Shown piece after piece: positions 34,581 to 43,465 of a DNA stretch of 64,000 bases. Each line of letters begins with the position of its first letter. Within the stretch, counting starts at the first letter, position 1. A program made the position numbers and the translations under genes. The notes beneath the pieces are model-generated. The model was not told where the DNA came from, ran no database searches, and worked only from the letters and a program-made list of their open reading frames with translations. Origin of the DNA: an uncultured Hellea sp. (GTDB taxonomy: Bacteria; Pseudomonadota; Alphaproteobacteria; Caulobacterales; Maricaulaceae); assembly GCA_938007935.1 (NCBI GenBank), contig CALLMD010000022.1:1-64000 (forward strand). Reading direction: 5' to 3'.

Positions 34581-35371
34581 TGGCAGGTCGTCTCGAAGGT
34601 AAAGTTTGTATCATCACAGGCGCCGCGCGCGGCATGGGCGAAGCCACGGCGCGCCTCTTTGCGGCTGAAGGGGCTAAGGTCGCCTTAGGTGATGTTATGA
34701 TCAAAGAAGGCGAAGCCGCTGCTAAAGATATAGGCGGTGATGCATTTTTTCAAAAATTAGATGTATCTGACGATGAAAATTGGAAACAATTCTCGGGCGC
34801 TGTCCGGGACAAGTTTGGCACTATTGATGTTCTCGTCAATAATGCCGGACTTGTACATTTTACACCGATTGAACATTTTAATCCTGCCGACGCCGATAAG
34901 ATTTTAGGCGTAAATACAGTAGGGCCTATGCTGGGCGCAAAACATGTTGCGCCAATTATGAAAGAGGCAGGGAAAGGTTCTATTGTAAATATCAGTTCCG
35001 TTGACGGGCTTCGTGGTTGTAATGGGCTGACACTTTACACGGCCAGTAAATGGGCTTTGCGCGGGCTTACAAAATCACTCGCTTATGAGCTTGGGACATC
35101 TGGCATCCGCGTAAATTCTGTGCATCCTGGCGGCGTCAATACGCCTATGGGCAATGCGCGCGGACTACCCGCAGAACAACTCTCAGCGGCTTTCTGCCGA
35201 GTGCCATTGCAGCGTATTGGCGAACCCAATGAAATCGCCAACGCCTCGCTTTTCCTCGCCAGTGATGAGGCGAGTTATGTAACTGGCGCGGAGCTGGCCG
35301 TAGATGGGGGTTGGGGCGCGGGTTATTTCCAGCCTGTCTTGCCAGGTGCGCCCGAGGGTCTTCCTCCATAG
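34580..35371 (+). CDS. Short-chain dehydrogenase/reductase
   Basis: A 263-residue classical SDR. Cofactor motif GAARGMGEA (near residue 15), NNAG (near 89), catalytic Ser in NISSVDG (near 139) and YTASK (Tyr/Lys near 153-157). The Asp in ALGDV after the second strand suggests NAD rather than NADP. The GTG start shares one base with the Rieske stop (TAGTG). The likely task is oxidation of the alcohol made by the P450 or Rieske enzyme. Confidence 0.95.
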   Translation: MAGRLEGKVCIITGAARGMGEATARLFAAEGAKVALGDVMIKEGEAAAKDIGGDAFFQKLDVSDDENWKQFSGAVRDKFGTIDVLVNNAGLVHFTPIEHFNPADADKILGVNTVGPMLGAKHVAPIMKEAGKGSIVNISSVDGLRGCNGLTLYTASKWALRGLTKSLAYELGTSGIRVNSVHPGGVNTPMGNARGLPAEQLSAAFCRVPLQRIGEPNEIANASLFLASDEASYVTGAELAVDGGWGAGYFQPVLPGAPEGLPP

Positions 35372-35376
35372 ACAGA

Positions 35377-36969
35377 ATGAAGACGTTCTTTAAATTCGTT
35401 GTTAAAGCCATCCTCATTTTGGCGCTGCTATTGGCGGCCGCGGTAACTTTCTTTAAATGGCGCATGGACCATGAAGTTGCCGCTGTAACACCTTTGGCGA
35501 TGAGTACAGAAGATGTTGATTTAACGCCATCTATTGATCCGAACTTTATTCCTCAAATATTGCCCCCTACAGGTGAACCGCAACATCCCTTTATGGCAGT
35601 GACAGATACAAGCGCCATGCATGCTGGAAGTTGGGAGAATGATGTCCATCCTGCCAAGGCTGTAAGTTCAACAGATGTTGAGATTATTACCCGGCGTGCT
35701 GGTGGTGGAGCTGCCCGACAATGCGCGACTTTTACATTTATAAAGGCAGGACACCCGCTCATCCTCTGCGGGGGCTTTACGAGTTTCCGGTTGCAACTGG
35801 TTGATAAAGACAGCCTCGAATTGCTCGCCATGTATGATCTGCCCATGCGGCCTTCAACGTTTGAGGCTATGGTCAAGAAAGACACGGATATTATCTTCAC
35901 TGATACTTCGGGCGGGGCCTACATGTATCTGGATAATGAAGACCGCGCTGTCCTCGCCGATGCTAAGCAACGTATTCGCCATATCAAAGCCGAACAGACC
36001 GACAACGGTAAATGGCAATTTCGCGAAACGGATAGCTGGGACATGACGGAGTATGTTCCCAATGATTGCTATAATTGGAATAATTTGCGCCCCTCTGGTG
36101 AGTGCGACGGCATTACTACCGTCATGCCAGACTATAATGGATTGCTCTGGTGGGTGACACGTAATGGACGGGTAGGGTCATTGAATACTGAAACCGGCGA
36201 AGTGGTCGCCACAGACCTAGGAGGCGAAGAAATTCAAAACTCTTTCGCTTTGGATGAAGCCGGCGCTTACATCGTGTCAGATCATGCGATGTATCATATG
36301 AGGCTCGTGGACGGCATGCCCACAGAGCAATGGCGCGTAGCTTATGATCGCGGCTCTGGCCGCAAGGTCGGGTCTATCAATCAAGGTAGTGGAACCTCAC
36401 CGAGCCTGTTTGGAGAAGATTATCTGACCTTCACCGACAATGCAGATGATCATATGAATATCTATGTCGCGCGGCGCGGAGAATTAGGCGAGGGCGAAAG
36501 CCGCGTGATTTGCAAAGTGCCCGTCTTTACCAAGGGCGCGAGTGTAACTGATAATTCCATGATTGCTTATGGCCGCTCAATCATTTTGGAGAATAATTCT
36601 GGCTATACGAACTCAATGATCCAAAAGGATTATAATGATGTCGAAGGCGGCGTAGTTCGCGTTGACGTATTGGAGGATGAAAGCGGTTGCGAAACTGTGT
36701 GGTCAAATCCGCTTAAAGTGCCTTCCGTCGTGCCAAAGCTTTCACTCGGAAATGGCATTGCTTATTTCTATAGTTTTGACCTTCTTGAAAATGGTGATCG
36801 TCTGTGGTCGCTTGTCGGTCTTGATTTTGAAACGGGCAAAGAAGCCGTCCGCATCCCAACAGGCACGGGCGAGGCTTTCAATAATAATTGGGCGAGCATC
36901 GCTATTGCACCTAATGGCGATACATGGGTCGGCACGCGCCAAGGCGTTTTGAAGGTACGGGAAAAATGA
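35377..36969 (+). CDS. Membrane-anchored beta-propeller-like protein of unknown function
   Basis: A 530-residue protein with a single N-terminal membrane segment (FFKFVVKAILILALLLAAAV, about 4-25), so it probably faces the periplasm. The rest is rich in beta strands with recurrent short W/Y-containing and GxV turns (LLWWVTRNGRVGSLNTETGE, DRLWSLVGLDFETGKE), and ends in APNGDTWVGTRQGVLKV, consistent with a six- to eight-bladed propeller like PQQ or SMP-30 proteins. Pairs of Cys are spread through the chain. I do not know the family. The ATG at 35377 is chosen over 35311 because the hydrophobic anchor begins there. It overlaps the VOC gene (ATGA). Confidence 0.8.
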   Translation: MKTFFKFVVKAILILALLLAAAVTFFKWRMDHEVAAVTPLAMSTEDVDLTPSIDPNFIPQILPPTGEPQHPFMAVTDTSAMHAGSWENDVHPAKAVSSTDVEIITRRAGGGAARQCATFTFIKAGHPLILCGGFTSFRLQLVDKDSLELLAMYDLPMRPSTFEAMVKKDTDIIFTDTSGGAYMYLDNEDRAVLADAKQRIRHIKAEQTDNGKWQFRETDSWDMTEYVPNDCYNWNNLRPSGECDGITTVMPDYNGLLWWVTRNGRVGSLNTETGEVVATDLGGEEIQNSFALDEAGAYIVSDHAMYHMRLVDGMPTEQWRVAYDRGSGRKVGSINQGSGTSPSLFGEDYLTFTDNADDHMNIYVARRGELGEGESRVICKVPVFTKGASVTDNSMIAYGRSIILENNSGYTNSMIQKDYNDVEGGVVRVDVLEDESGCETVWSNPLKVPSVVPKLSLGNGIAYFYSFDLLENGDRLWSLVGLDFETGKEAVRIPTGTGEAFNNNWASIAIAPNGDTWVGTRQGVLKVREK

Positions 36970-37472
36970 TAAATCTTGGCCCGATAACACAGCTTGGTTA
37001 TGTGACCGATGATCTTGATAAAACGGCGACGGCTTGGACAAAACTAGGCGTTGGTCCTTTTACTAAAATGTCAGGCGTCAAAATGCCCGCGACGATGGAT
37101 GGCAAGACGGTTGAAATACTTATTGATCTTGCGCTGGCCTATCAAGGCGATGTCCAAATCGAACTTATTCAGCCCTTATGTGGTAGCGCTTCACCCTATC
37201 TTGAAAATAAACAGGCTGGGATATGGGGTGCACATCACACCCAATTCACCGTTGAAGATATAGACGCCGCAATTGCGCAATGCGAAGCGGCAGGTATGGA
37301 GATGGTGTGTGAAATCATATCCGGCGGTGGACGTTATATTTATATGCGCGGCGCGGCGGGGTGGATTGAACTCACCGCGCCAAATTCTGGCCTCGACATG
37401 CTATACGGGATGATCCGTAAAAGCTGCGCGGAATGGGACGGGAAAACGGTTTGGAACGTTTTGGGAGGCTAG
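36966..37472 (+). CDS. VOC-superfamily protein, last gene of the cluster operon
   Basis: A 168-residue glyoxalase-fold protein with two modules: GPITQLGYVTDDLDKTATAW at the start and GAHHTQFTVEDIDAAIAQCE in the middle, ending WIELTAPN. The layout resembles methylmalonyl-CoA epimerase-type and related VOC lyases. Starts 4 bases inside the propeller gene and overlaps the convergent ruvX end by 4 bases. Likely an isomerase or lyase of the same pathway. Confidence 0.85.
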   Translation: MINLGPITQLGYVTDDLDKTATAWTKLGVGPFTKMSGVKMPATMDGKTVEILIDLALAYQGDVQIELIQPLCGSASPYLENKQAGIWGAHHTQFTVEDIDAAIAQCEAAGMEMVCEIISGGGRYIYMRGAAGWIELTAPNSGLDMLYGMIRKSCAEWDGKTVWNVLGG

Positions 37473-37921
37473 CTACGGAGCCTATCAAGAACACCTTGAA
37501 GGATATAGCTGGCGGCTAATTTATCGACATTTTCTTTGCGTTTCTTGCGGCTCATATCTGCCTCTAACATGCCGCGCGTGACCGCCATTGTCGATAAACG
37601 CTCATCCCAGAGGAAAACCGGTACGTCGCGTAACTTCAGAAAGTTAGTACAAAAGTCTCTAACGGACTGCGTGCGGGGGCCGTGACTGCCGTCCATGTTA
37701 ATGGGAAGGCCGACGACTAACCCCTTGGCGTCATTCTCATCATAGAGGCGCAGAATATGCGCCGCATCGAGGCTGAATTTTTCGCGGCTTATAGTTTCTA
37801 AAGGCGAAGCGATTAGCCGTGTGCGATCAGAAATAGCAAGCCCAAATGTTTTCGTTCCTGGGTCTATGCCCAGAAGAACTCCCGTGCTTTGCTGTAAATC
37901 CTCAAGCGTAATAATAGCCAT
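37469..37921 (-). CDS. ruvX: Putative pre-16S rRNA nuclease / Holliday junction resolvase-like YqgF
   Basis: A 150-residue RNase H-fold protein. The opening LLGIDPGTKTFGLAISD carries the first catalytic Asp; GLPINMDGSHGPRTQSVRDF and WDERLSTMAVTRGML are the other family blocks. YqgF trims the 5' end of 16S rRNA precursor in Escherichia coli; the resolvase name is older. Normal length, on the minus strand with the membrane-protein gene and the acyltransferases upstream. Confidence 0.94.
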   Translation of the reverse strand: MAIITLEDLQQSTGVLLGIDPGTKTFGLAISDRTRLIASPLETISREKFSLDAAHILRLYDENDAKGLVVGLPINMDGSHGPRTQSVRDFCTNFLKLRDVPVFLWDERLSTMAVTRGMLEADMSRKKRKENVDKLAASYILQGVLDRLRS

Positions 37922-37929
37922 GGCCGCCC

Positions 37930-38526
37930 TTAGCTGCCTATATGAATGGCGGCAAGGCGAAAGGCCAGTTGCATTAAAACATATAATGCTGCGAGTATGC
38001 CCAGCACGACTTTAGCCCATAATTTTGGAAAGCGTTTCCACAGGACAAAGATAGAAATAAAGGCTATGAACATTTCAACCAATCCCACCCATTGCCCATG
38101 TAAATCGGTTTCATAATACGAAAGCGGAGAGTAAAACCGCCAATCTGAAATGGGCCAGAAATGCCGATATGCATCATGGCCGTGAACGGGCATATCTGTT
38201 GCAAGATGAATCAGCGCCGCAAGAGAAAATATAAAGAGGAGCTTGCCCCAAGTTTTAGCTTTCCCAAGATAACCGATTATGGCCAATGCCCCATAAATTG
38301 GAAATGAATTAAAATAGGCAATAAGGTTTTGCATGGGAGCTTCGAAATAAAGTTTACCCCACATCTCGGAACCGCTGACCCCGTTGACGAATTTTTGGTA
38401 AGGGGCCCAGATATAAATGGCGATATCAGGAATGAATGACCCGATAAATATCGCCCAATTTCGTTTGGTGTGTCCCTTCTTTGACAGCAAGGCTAACGCT
38501 AAGAGGCTATGTGTTGGCGAATTCAC
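37930..38526 (-). CDS. Membrane-bound metal-dependent hydrolase-like protein (YdjM/LexA-regulated type)
   Basis: A 198-residue integral membrane protein with about five helices. The N-terminal MNSPTHSLLALAL and AIHL/ATDMPVHGHDAYRHFWPIS histidine-rich segment resemble the YdjM-type inner-membrane metal-dependent hydrolases. Its start overlaps the stop of the acyltransferase gene upstream by 4 bases. Function is unknown; a lipid substrate is a guess from its neighbours. Confidence 0.75.
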   Translation of the reverse strand: MNSPTHSLLALALLSKKGHTKRNWAIFIGSFIPDIAIYIWAPYQKFVNGVSGSEMWGKLYFEAPMQNLIAYFNSFPIYGALAIIGYLGKAKTWGKLLFIFSLAALIHLATDMPVHGHDAYRHFWPISDWRFYSPLSYYETDLHGQWVGLVEMFIAFISIFVLWKRFPKLWAKVVLGILAALYVLMQLAFRLAAIHIGS

Positions 38527-39119
38527 TTCTGGCGTTCAGGCCGGATGCCAACCCATGTCTCATCCACATAGTTTTTTATAGCCTCATTATCCGCTTTGAT
38601 ATCACCGGTGAGCGGCATGAGCCTGTCTAACACAACATGTTTATTCGGGCCGTCAAAAGCGCAGATGAAAACGGGGACTTTCGCTGCATAGGCGGCGCGC
38701 AAATATCCCGTCTTATATTTTGGTACCAAACTACGTGTGCCTTCAGGCGGGAAACCAACGCAGACTTTCTCTTCGCTTTCAAACAGGGTGGTAATTTGCT
38801 CGACAACATTATTACCTTTAGCGCGGTCAACGGGATAGCCCCCTAGCGCGCGAAATATAGGGCCCATGGGCCAGAAGAACCACTCTTTCTTGATGAGGAA
38901 TGTATATTTAAATCCAGAAGCGAGCATAGCCAGAGAAGCCGCAATCGCGTCCCAATTCGAAGTATGAGGAACGCCAATAATAACGAATTTAGGTGCGTCT
39001 GGCATACGGCCTTTGAGTTTCCAGCCAATAAGTTTTAAGCCCAGTGAGCCTAATCCGCGAGTAAGTTTATTGCCCATGCGCGGGGAGTGTTCGCTCATAT
39101 GAGGATTGTCATATTTCAT
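38523..39119 (-). CDS. Lysophospholipid acyltransferase-family protein (PlsC-like), copy 2
   Basis: A 198-residue acyltransferase. The catalytic HTSNWD (H-x4-D, near residue 53) and the acceptor-site PPEGTRS (near 124) are the family's motifs. It is a clear paralogue of the gene immediately upstream (39133-39777), sharing the segments EHxPRMGN, GWK, PHTSNWD, FFWPxG, LTGDI and GIRPE throughout. Possible substrates are lysophosphatidate or other acyl acceptors. No membrane segment is strong. Minus-strand neighbours follow without gaps. Confidence 0.88.
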   Translation of the reverse strand: MKYDNPHMSEHSPRMGNKLTRGLGSLGLKLIGWKLKGRMPDAPKFVIIGVPHTSNWDAIAASLAMLASGFKYTFLIKKEWFFWPMGPIFRALGGYPVDRAKGNNVVEQITTLFESEEKVCVGFPPEGTRSLVPKYKTGYLRAAYAAKVPVFICAFDGPNKHVVLDRLMPLTGDIKADNEAIKNYVDETWVGIRPERQK

Positions 39120-39132
39120 ATGATCTAAGCCC

Positions 39133-39777
39133 TTAACTTAATTCTGGACGGATGCCCTTAAAATTAGCGTCGTAATAGGCTTTGATGTCACGATTATCAA
39201 CGTCGATATCGCCAGTCAGGGGCCATAATTTATCGAGAAAAACTTCTTTCTTTACAGCGTCCACAGCAACGAGAAAGACGGGCACATTTGCCGCTATGGC
39301 TATCCTTAAATAGCCTTTTTTAAATGTGTCGACTTTTGACCGAGTTCCCTCTGGTGTTATGCCAAGATAAGCTTTGTCTTGCGCAGCAAACCAGTTAGCC
39401 ATTTGTGTTGTGATGTCCGTTTTTGCGCCTCGGTCGATAGGAACACCGCCAAGTTTTTTAAAAAGACCTCCCAGGGGCCAGAAAAAGGCTTGTTTTTTCA
39501 TCATCCATGAACACCGCAAACCAACAGCTTGCATAGCTGCCAGTGCAATAATCAAATCCCAATTCGAAGTATGCGGCGCGCCTATATATACGAGTTTTTT
39601 TTCTTTCGGAAATGCACCAGTGACTTTCCATCCCATGATTTTAAGAACGCCCTCTGCAATACCGCGTGAAAGTGAATTGCCCATTCTCGGGACGTGTTCA
39701 TTTACAAATTGATTATCAAACTTTGCCAAAACTTGCTTTCTTTTTTTGAAATATATGGAACCAAACTGACCCTTCAT
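39133..39777 (-). CDS. Lysophospholipid acyltransferase-family protein (PlsC-like), copy 1
   Basis: A 214-residue acyltransferase with HTSNWD (near residue 74) and TPEGTRS (near 145). It is paralogous to the gene directly downstream and 13 bases away from it. It has an N-terminal extension of about 16 residues relative to that copy (KGQFGSIYFKKRKQV). Tandem, diverged copies suggest different acyl-chain or acceptor preferences. Divergent from the carbonic anhydrase gene. Confidence 0.88.
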   Translation of the reverse strand: MKGQFGSIYFKKRKQVLAKFDNQFVNEHVPRMGNSLSRGIAEGVLKIMGWKVTGAFPKEKKLVYIGAPHTSNWDLIIALAAMQAVGLRCSWMMKKQAFFWPLGGLFKKLGGVPIDRGAKTDITTQMANWFAAQDKAYLGITPEGTRSKVDTFKKGYLRIAIAANVPVFLVAVDAVKKEVFLDKLWPLTGDIDVDNRDIKAYYDANFKGIRPELS

Positions 39778-39820
39778 GAGTAGATTAGCTAGTGTTAATC
39801 ACATTAATTAGGATTTTTAA

Positions 39821-40654
39821 ATGAAAAACAAACTTCTTCTTGCGCTGACGGCTACGGCTCTTGTTGCTTGTCAGGGTGCTGATAAAACGGAAACTGGTAA
39901 AGATGCGTCTGATACTATTGAAAAAGTTAGTGCGGATCTTTGTTTGGATATGGGGCCCCAGACCCCACGTGATATTTCGTCCGTAGCGGGATTAAACCTC
40001 GCTGATTTTCCGATGGCGCCAACTAGCGATGCAATGAATCTGTGTAACATCCATACGCACACCAATGCAGAACATAAGGGACCGGGCTTTTCGGTCTTTG
40101 TCAATGATAGTGATTATGGCGGCTATGCCTGTAATGATAGTGGTAGCCTGACAGATGCCGAGCTTAAAATGCCAGAAGGCGACATGGCTTTTGGTAAAGT
40201 TAAAACTGGCGATACAATTGAGGTTCACTGGGTGCATACATCTTGTGATATTACGCCAGGTGAGGGTCTTGGATCTTGTTTATCAGATACATGTACGGAC
40301 CCCTTATTACGTGTTGAGGCTCAAACATTTTTAGTCGTTAATGATAGTAGCGCAGCTAATTTTATGGACTTTGACTATTCGGGTAATAATGCGGTTGGGT
40401 TGCACCAACCTAAGTCTTTACCTGCTGGAACAGGCGCGCCTGTTGTCTTTCGGGGGTCAACGACAGGACCAAGCTATGATCAAAAAACTTGTTCTCCTAT
40501 GAAAGTGACCTGGAGCGTTCGTCCGCAATGCATGAAAGTTGATATCAACTCCCTTAATGCATGGGCAAAATCGGGCAATGTTTTCAAGGAAAAGAAATCC
40601 CACGGCGTCCGTCAGCTTGTAACGGCACCCGAGCTTCTTTCTCCTATACAGTAA
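39821..40654 (+). CDS. Delta-class carbonic anhydrase-like lipoprotein
   Basis: A 277-residue protein with a lipoprotein signal peptide (MKNKLLLALTATALVAC, lipobox LVAC, Cys at residue 17), so it is membrane-tethered in the periplasm. The DMGPQTPRDI opening, the His-rich CNIHTHTNAEHKGPGF (near residue 75), YACN and EVHWVHTSCD (near 133) are the features of the delta/CDCA-like carbonic anhydrase family first known from diatoms, in which three His bind zinc. Many Cys suggest disulphides. It would hydrate CO2 or dehydrate bicarbonate at the cell surface. Stands alone, divergent from the acyltransferases. Confidence 0.85.
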   Translation: MKNKLLLALTATALVACQGADKTETGKDASDTIEKVSADLCLDMGPQTPRDISSVAGLNLADFPMAPTSDAMNLCNIHTHTNAEHKGPGFSVFVNDSDYGGYACNDSGSLTDAELKMPEGDMAFGKVKTGDTIEVHWVHTSCDITPGEGLGSCLSDTCTDPLLRVEAQTFLVVNDSSAANFMDFDYSGNNAVGLHQPKSLPAGTGAPVVFRGSTTGPSYDQKTCSPMKVTWSVRPQCMKVDINSLNAWAKSGNVFKEKKSHGVRQLVTAPELLSPIQ

Positions 40655-40658
40655 TAGT

Positions 40659-40687
40659 TTTGATGATCTCTAATTTGAGATCATCAA
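40659..40687. terminator. Hairpin between the carbonic anhydrase and the small membrane protein gene
   Basis: TTGATGATCTC pairs with GAGATCATCAA over 11 or more perfect base pairs with a 5-base loop. It lies between two convergent genes and overlaps the end of the minus-strand frame. T-rich on the plus strand only before the stem, and preceded on the minus strand by no long T-run; a two-way terminator or 3'-end stabiliser. Confidence 0.55.
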
Positions 40688-40876
40688 AGCCAATCCTACA
40701 AGAAAGCAGCCTAAAATTGCGTCAAATGTCAATGATGGGTAATGCGTAGAAGATGGAACGCGTTGATACCTTTGTACGGTATCAATGCGTTTATGTATTT
40801 GGAAGCCAACGCGGCATAGTAGCATAACGCCGAATAGAAAACTCACAGCTACAATAGCTATATTATTACTGATCAT
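40670..40876 (-). CDS. Small two-helix membrane protein
   Basis: A 68-residue frame with two hydrophobic segments (IAIVAVSFLFGVMLLC at the N-terminus and ILGCFLVGLALMI at the end) separated by a basic loop (HKRIDTVQRYQR). GGGGGG stands 4 bases before the ATG. No family recognised; the good start site and two clean membrane helices are the only support. Confidence 0.5.
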   Translation of the reverse strand: MISNNIAIVAVSFLFGVMLLCRVGFQIHKRIDTVQRYQRVPSSTHYPSLTFDAILGCFLVGLALMISN

Positions 40877-41070
40877 GTTGCCCCCCGAAAACTCAGAAAA
40901 TGCGCCCTAAAATATAATTGCCGTGACTGAGAACGGCACTGTGCATGCGTAGTAGGGAGCGGTTAAAATTAAGTCAATAAACCAGAAGTCGTTGCAAAGG
41001 CTATTAATCGGGCTTGCCCCGCCTTTCGCCCCCTGCTAACTCGCCCGTTCAAGATATAATGGAGACTCGT

Positions 41071-41373
41071 GTGAGTAACCCTAAAGGCGCGGTGAGCGCC
41101 GAAGACGTAAAGAAAATCGCCCGCTTATCGCGGCTCCATTTAGAGGCCGACCGCCTGCAACCGCTTGCCGATGATTTGAATGGAATTTTGGGCTGGATTG
41201 AGCAGCTGAATGAAGTTGATGTTGAGGGCATAGAGCCCATGACATCGGCTGTCGATATGTCTGCGCCTATGCGTAAGGACGAGATTTCAGATGGCGGTAA
41301 GCGCGATGACATCCTGAAAAACGCCCCGAAAAAAGATGATGGCTTCTTCGTCGTCCCAAGAAGCGTGGAGTAG
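41071..41373 (+). CDS. gatC: Asp-tRNA(Asn)/Glu-tRNA(Gln) amidotransferase subunit C
   Basis: A 100-residue subunit that holds GatA and GatB together. The family blocks [35 protein letters not shown] and FFVVPRSVE are complete. I use the GTG at 41071, which has GGAG six bases upstream; an ATG at 41059 is the alternative. gatC, gatA and gatB follow in order, with one nitroreductase gene between gatA and gatB. Confidence 0.95.
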   Translation: MSNPKGAVSAEDVKKIARLSRLHLEADRLQPLADDLNGILGWIEQLNEVDVEGIEPMTSAVDMSAPMRKDEISDGGKRDDILKNAPKKDDGFFVVPRSVE

Positions 41374-41377
41374 GGAC

Positions 41378-42844
41378 ATGACGGATCTTACCAAACTCAC
41401 ACTCGAGGCCGCGCTAGGCGGCATGGATAAAGGCGAGTTTAGCTCTGTTGAACTGACACAGGCCCATATCGATGCTTGTGCAGGTGCTGGCAAGCTAAAT
41501 GCTTTCATCACGGATACGCATGAACTCGCATTAGAACAGGCCAAGGCCTCTGATGCCCGCCGCGCAAAAGGCGAGGTTGGTCTCCTTGAAGGCGCGCCGA
41601 TTGGTGTTAAAGACCTCTTCTGTACCGAAGGCGTTAAGACCTGTGCAGGGTCTAAAATTCTTGGCGACTTTAAACCGACATATGAGAGCTCTGTCACAGC
41701 AAATATGAAAGCCGATGGCATGGTGATGCTTGGTAAACTCAACCTTGATGAATTTGCGATGGGCTCCTCTAATGAAACTTCGGCTTATGGCCCCGTCATT
41801 AACCCGTGGCGTAAAGGCGAGGACCTTGTGCCGGGCGGTTCTTCTGGCGGTTCTGCGGCGGCAGTTGCAGCTGATTTGTGCTTAGGCGCAACGGCGACCG
41901 ATACGGGCGGCTCAATCCGTCAGCCGGCCTCCTTTACGGGTACAGTCGGGATTAAGCCGACTTATGGGCGCTGCTCACGTTGGGGTACAGTGGCTTTTGC
42001 CAGCTCGCTCGATCAAGCTGGCCCCATTGCCAAGACTGTCAAAGATGCGGCCATATTGCTTGAGAGCATGTCTGGTTATGATGCCAAAGACTCAACATCA
42101 CTTAACGTCGAAGTTCCGAAATGGTCAGAGAGTTGCGGCAAATCTGTCAAAGGTAAGCGCATTGGAATTCCCAAAGAATATTCTATCGAGGGCATGCCAT
42201 CTGAAATTCAATCGCTTTGGGATCAAGGCATTGCGTGGATGAAGGATGCCGGCGCGGAAATTGTGCCGATTACACTCCCGCACACGAAATACGCGCTGCC
42301 AGCTTATTATGTGGTCGCTCCAGCGGAGGCGTCTTCAAATCTCGCGCGTTATGATGGCATGCGTTATGGCCTGCGTGTTGACGGCAAAGACCTCAACGAC
42401 ACTTATGACCGCACACGGACAGAGGGCTTCGGCAAAGAAGTCCGCCGCCGTATTATGATCGGAACTTATGTGCTCAGCGCGGGTTATTATGATGCTTATT
42501 ATCTTCGCGCGCAAAAGGTCCGCACGCGGATTGTCGAAGATTTCGAAAACGCGTGGCAGACATGTGACGCTATCCTAACGCCAACCGCGCCCTCTGCGCC
42601 ATTTGCCGTTGGCCGCAAAGTCAATGACCCCGTGCAAATGTATCTCAACGATATTTTCACCGTTACGACAAATCTCGCGGGATTACCGGGCATTTCCGTT
42701 CCTGCGGGCCTTAGTGATGATGGTTTGCCCCTAGGCTTGCAGATTATCGGTAAGGCGCTGGATGAAGATACGGTCTTTGCCGCGGCAAGCGCGCTTGAAA
42801 AGGCCGCAGGATTTACGGCTAAGCCTAACCGCTGGTGGAAATAG
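41378..42844 (+). CDS. gatA: Asp-tRNA(Asn)/Glu-tRNA(Gln) amidotransferase subunit A
   Basis: A 488-residue amidase-signature subunit that releases ammonia from glutamine for transamidation of misacylated tRNA. The catalytic Lys is in GVKDLFC (near residue 80), the cis-Ser in [10 protein letters not shown] (near 155) and the nucleophile Ser in [11 protein letters not shown] (near 179). Start ATG 41378 has AGGGAC upstream and lies 4 bases after gatC. Full length. Confidence 0.97.
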   Translation: MTDLTKLTLEAALGGMDKGEFSSVELTQAHIDACAGAGKLNAFITDTHELALEQAKASDARRAKGEVGLLEGAPIGVKDLFCTEGVKTCAGSKILGDFKPTYESSVTANMKADGMVMLGKLNLDEFAMGSSNETSAYGPVINPWRKGEDLVPGGSSGGSAAAVAADLCLGATATDTGGSIRQPASFTGTVGIKPTYGRCSRWGTVAFASSLDQAGPIAKTVKDAAILLESMSGYDAKDSTSLNVEVPKWSESCGKSVKGKRIGIPKEYSIEGMPSEIQSLWDQGIAWMKDAGAEIVPITLPHTKYALPAYYVVAPAEASSNLARYDGMRYGLRVDGKDLNDTYDRTRTEGFGKEVRRRIMIGTYVLSAGYYDAYYLRAQKVRTRIVEDFENAWQTCDAILTPTAPSAPFAVGRKVNDPVQMYLNDIFTVTTNLAGLPGISVPAGLSDDGLPLGLQIIGKALDEDTVFAAASALEKAAGFTAKPNRWWK

Positions 42845-42860
42845 ATAATAGGAGTTTGAT

Positions 42861-43463
42861 ATGAACACGTTGGAAGCTATTCGCGCGCGCCGCGCCGTAA
42901 AACATTATGATCCTGAGTTTACAATCCCTGAGGATCAAATTGCGGAGTTAAAAGACCTCATTCGTCAGGCCCCGACCTCGTTTAATATTCAAAATTGGCG
43001 ATTTGTTTTTGTCAATGACAAAGCCCTGCGCGCTGAAATTCGCGCTGTGGGATGGGATCAGGCTCAAATGACAGAGGCTTCGCATCTGATTGTTTTATGC
43101 GCCGATGTTCAGGCTTGGGCGAAAGAACCCGGCCGTTTTTGGGAAGATGCACCCAAAGAGGCGCAAGATTTCCTTGTTCCCGCAATTGGAAGCTTTTACG
43201 GCGGGCGCGAGTGGCAACAACGCGACGAAGCCATGCGCTCTGTTGGTATCGCTGCCCAGACGATTATGTTAGCTGTTAAAGCCATGGGCTATGACAGTTG
43301 CCCTATGATTGGTTTCGATGCTGATGCGGTGGGTAAGCTCATCAACCTACCAGACGATCATGTTGTCGGTATGATGATAGCTATCGGTAAGGCCAAAACA
43401 CCTGCACAATCTAAGGGCGGATATTTGCCTGACGATGAAATTTTCTTTGAGGACAAGTTTTAA
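42861..43463 (+). CDS. Nitroreductase-family flavoprotein, inside the gat operon
   Basis: A 200-residue FMN protein. [14 protein letters not shown] at the N-terminus binds the FMN phosphate, [14 protein letters not shown] and the C-terminal [18 protein letters not shown] are standard for the family. It reduces quinones, nitro groups or flavins with NAD(P)H; the physiological target is unknown. TAGGAG lies just before the ATG, and the gene sits 16 bases after gatA and 2 before gatB. A second nitroreductase gene is at 46448. Confidence 0.93.
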   Translation: MNTLEAIRARRAVKHYDPEFTIPEDQIAELKDLIRQAPTSFNIQNWRFVFVNDKALRAEIRAVGWDQAQMTEASHLIVLCADVQAWAKEPGRFWEDAPKEAQDFLVPAIGSFYGGREWQQRDEAMRSVGIAAQTIMLAVKAMGYDSCPMIGFDADAVGKLINLPDDHVVGMMIAIGKAKTPAQSKGGYLPDDEIFFEDKF

Positions 43464-43465
43464 TC

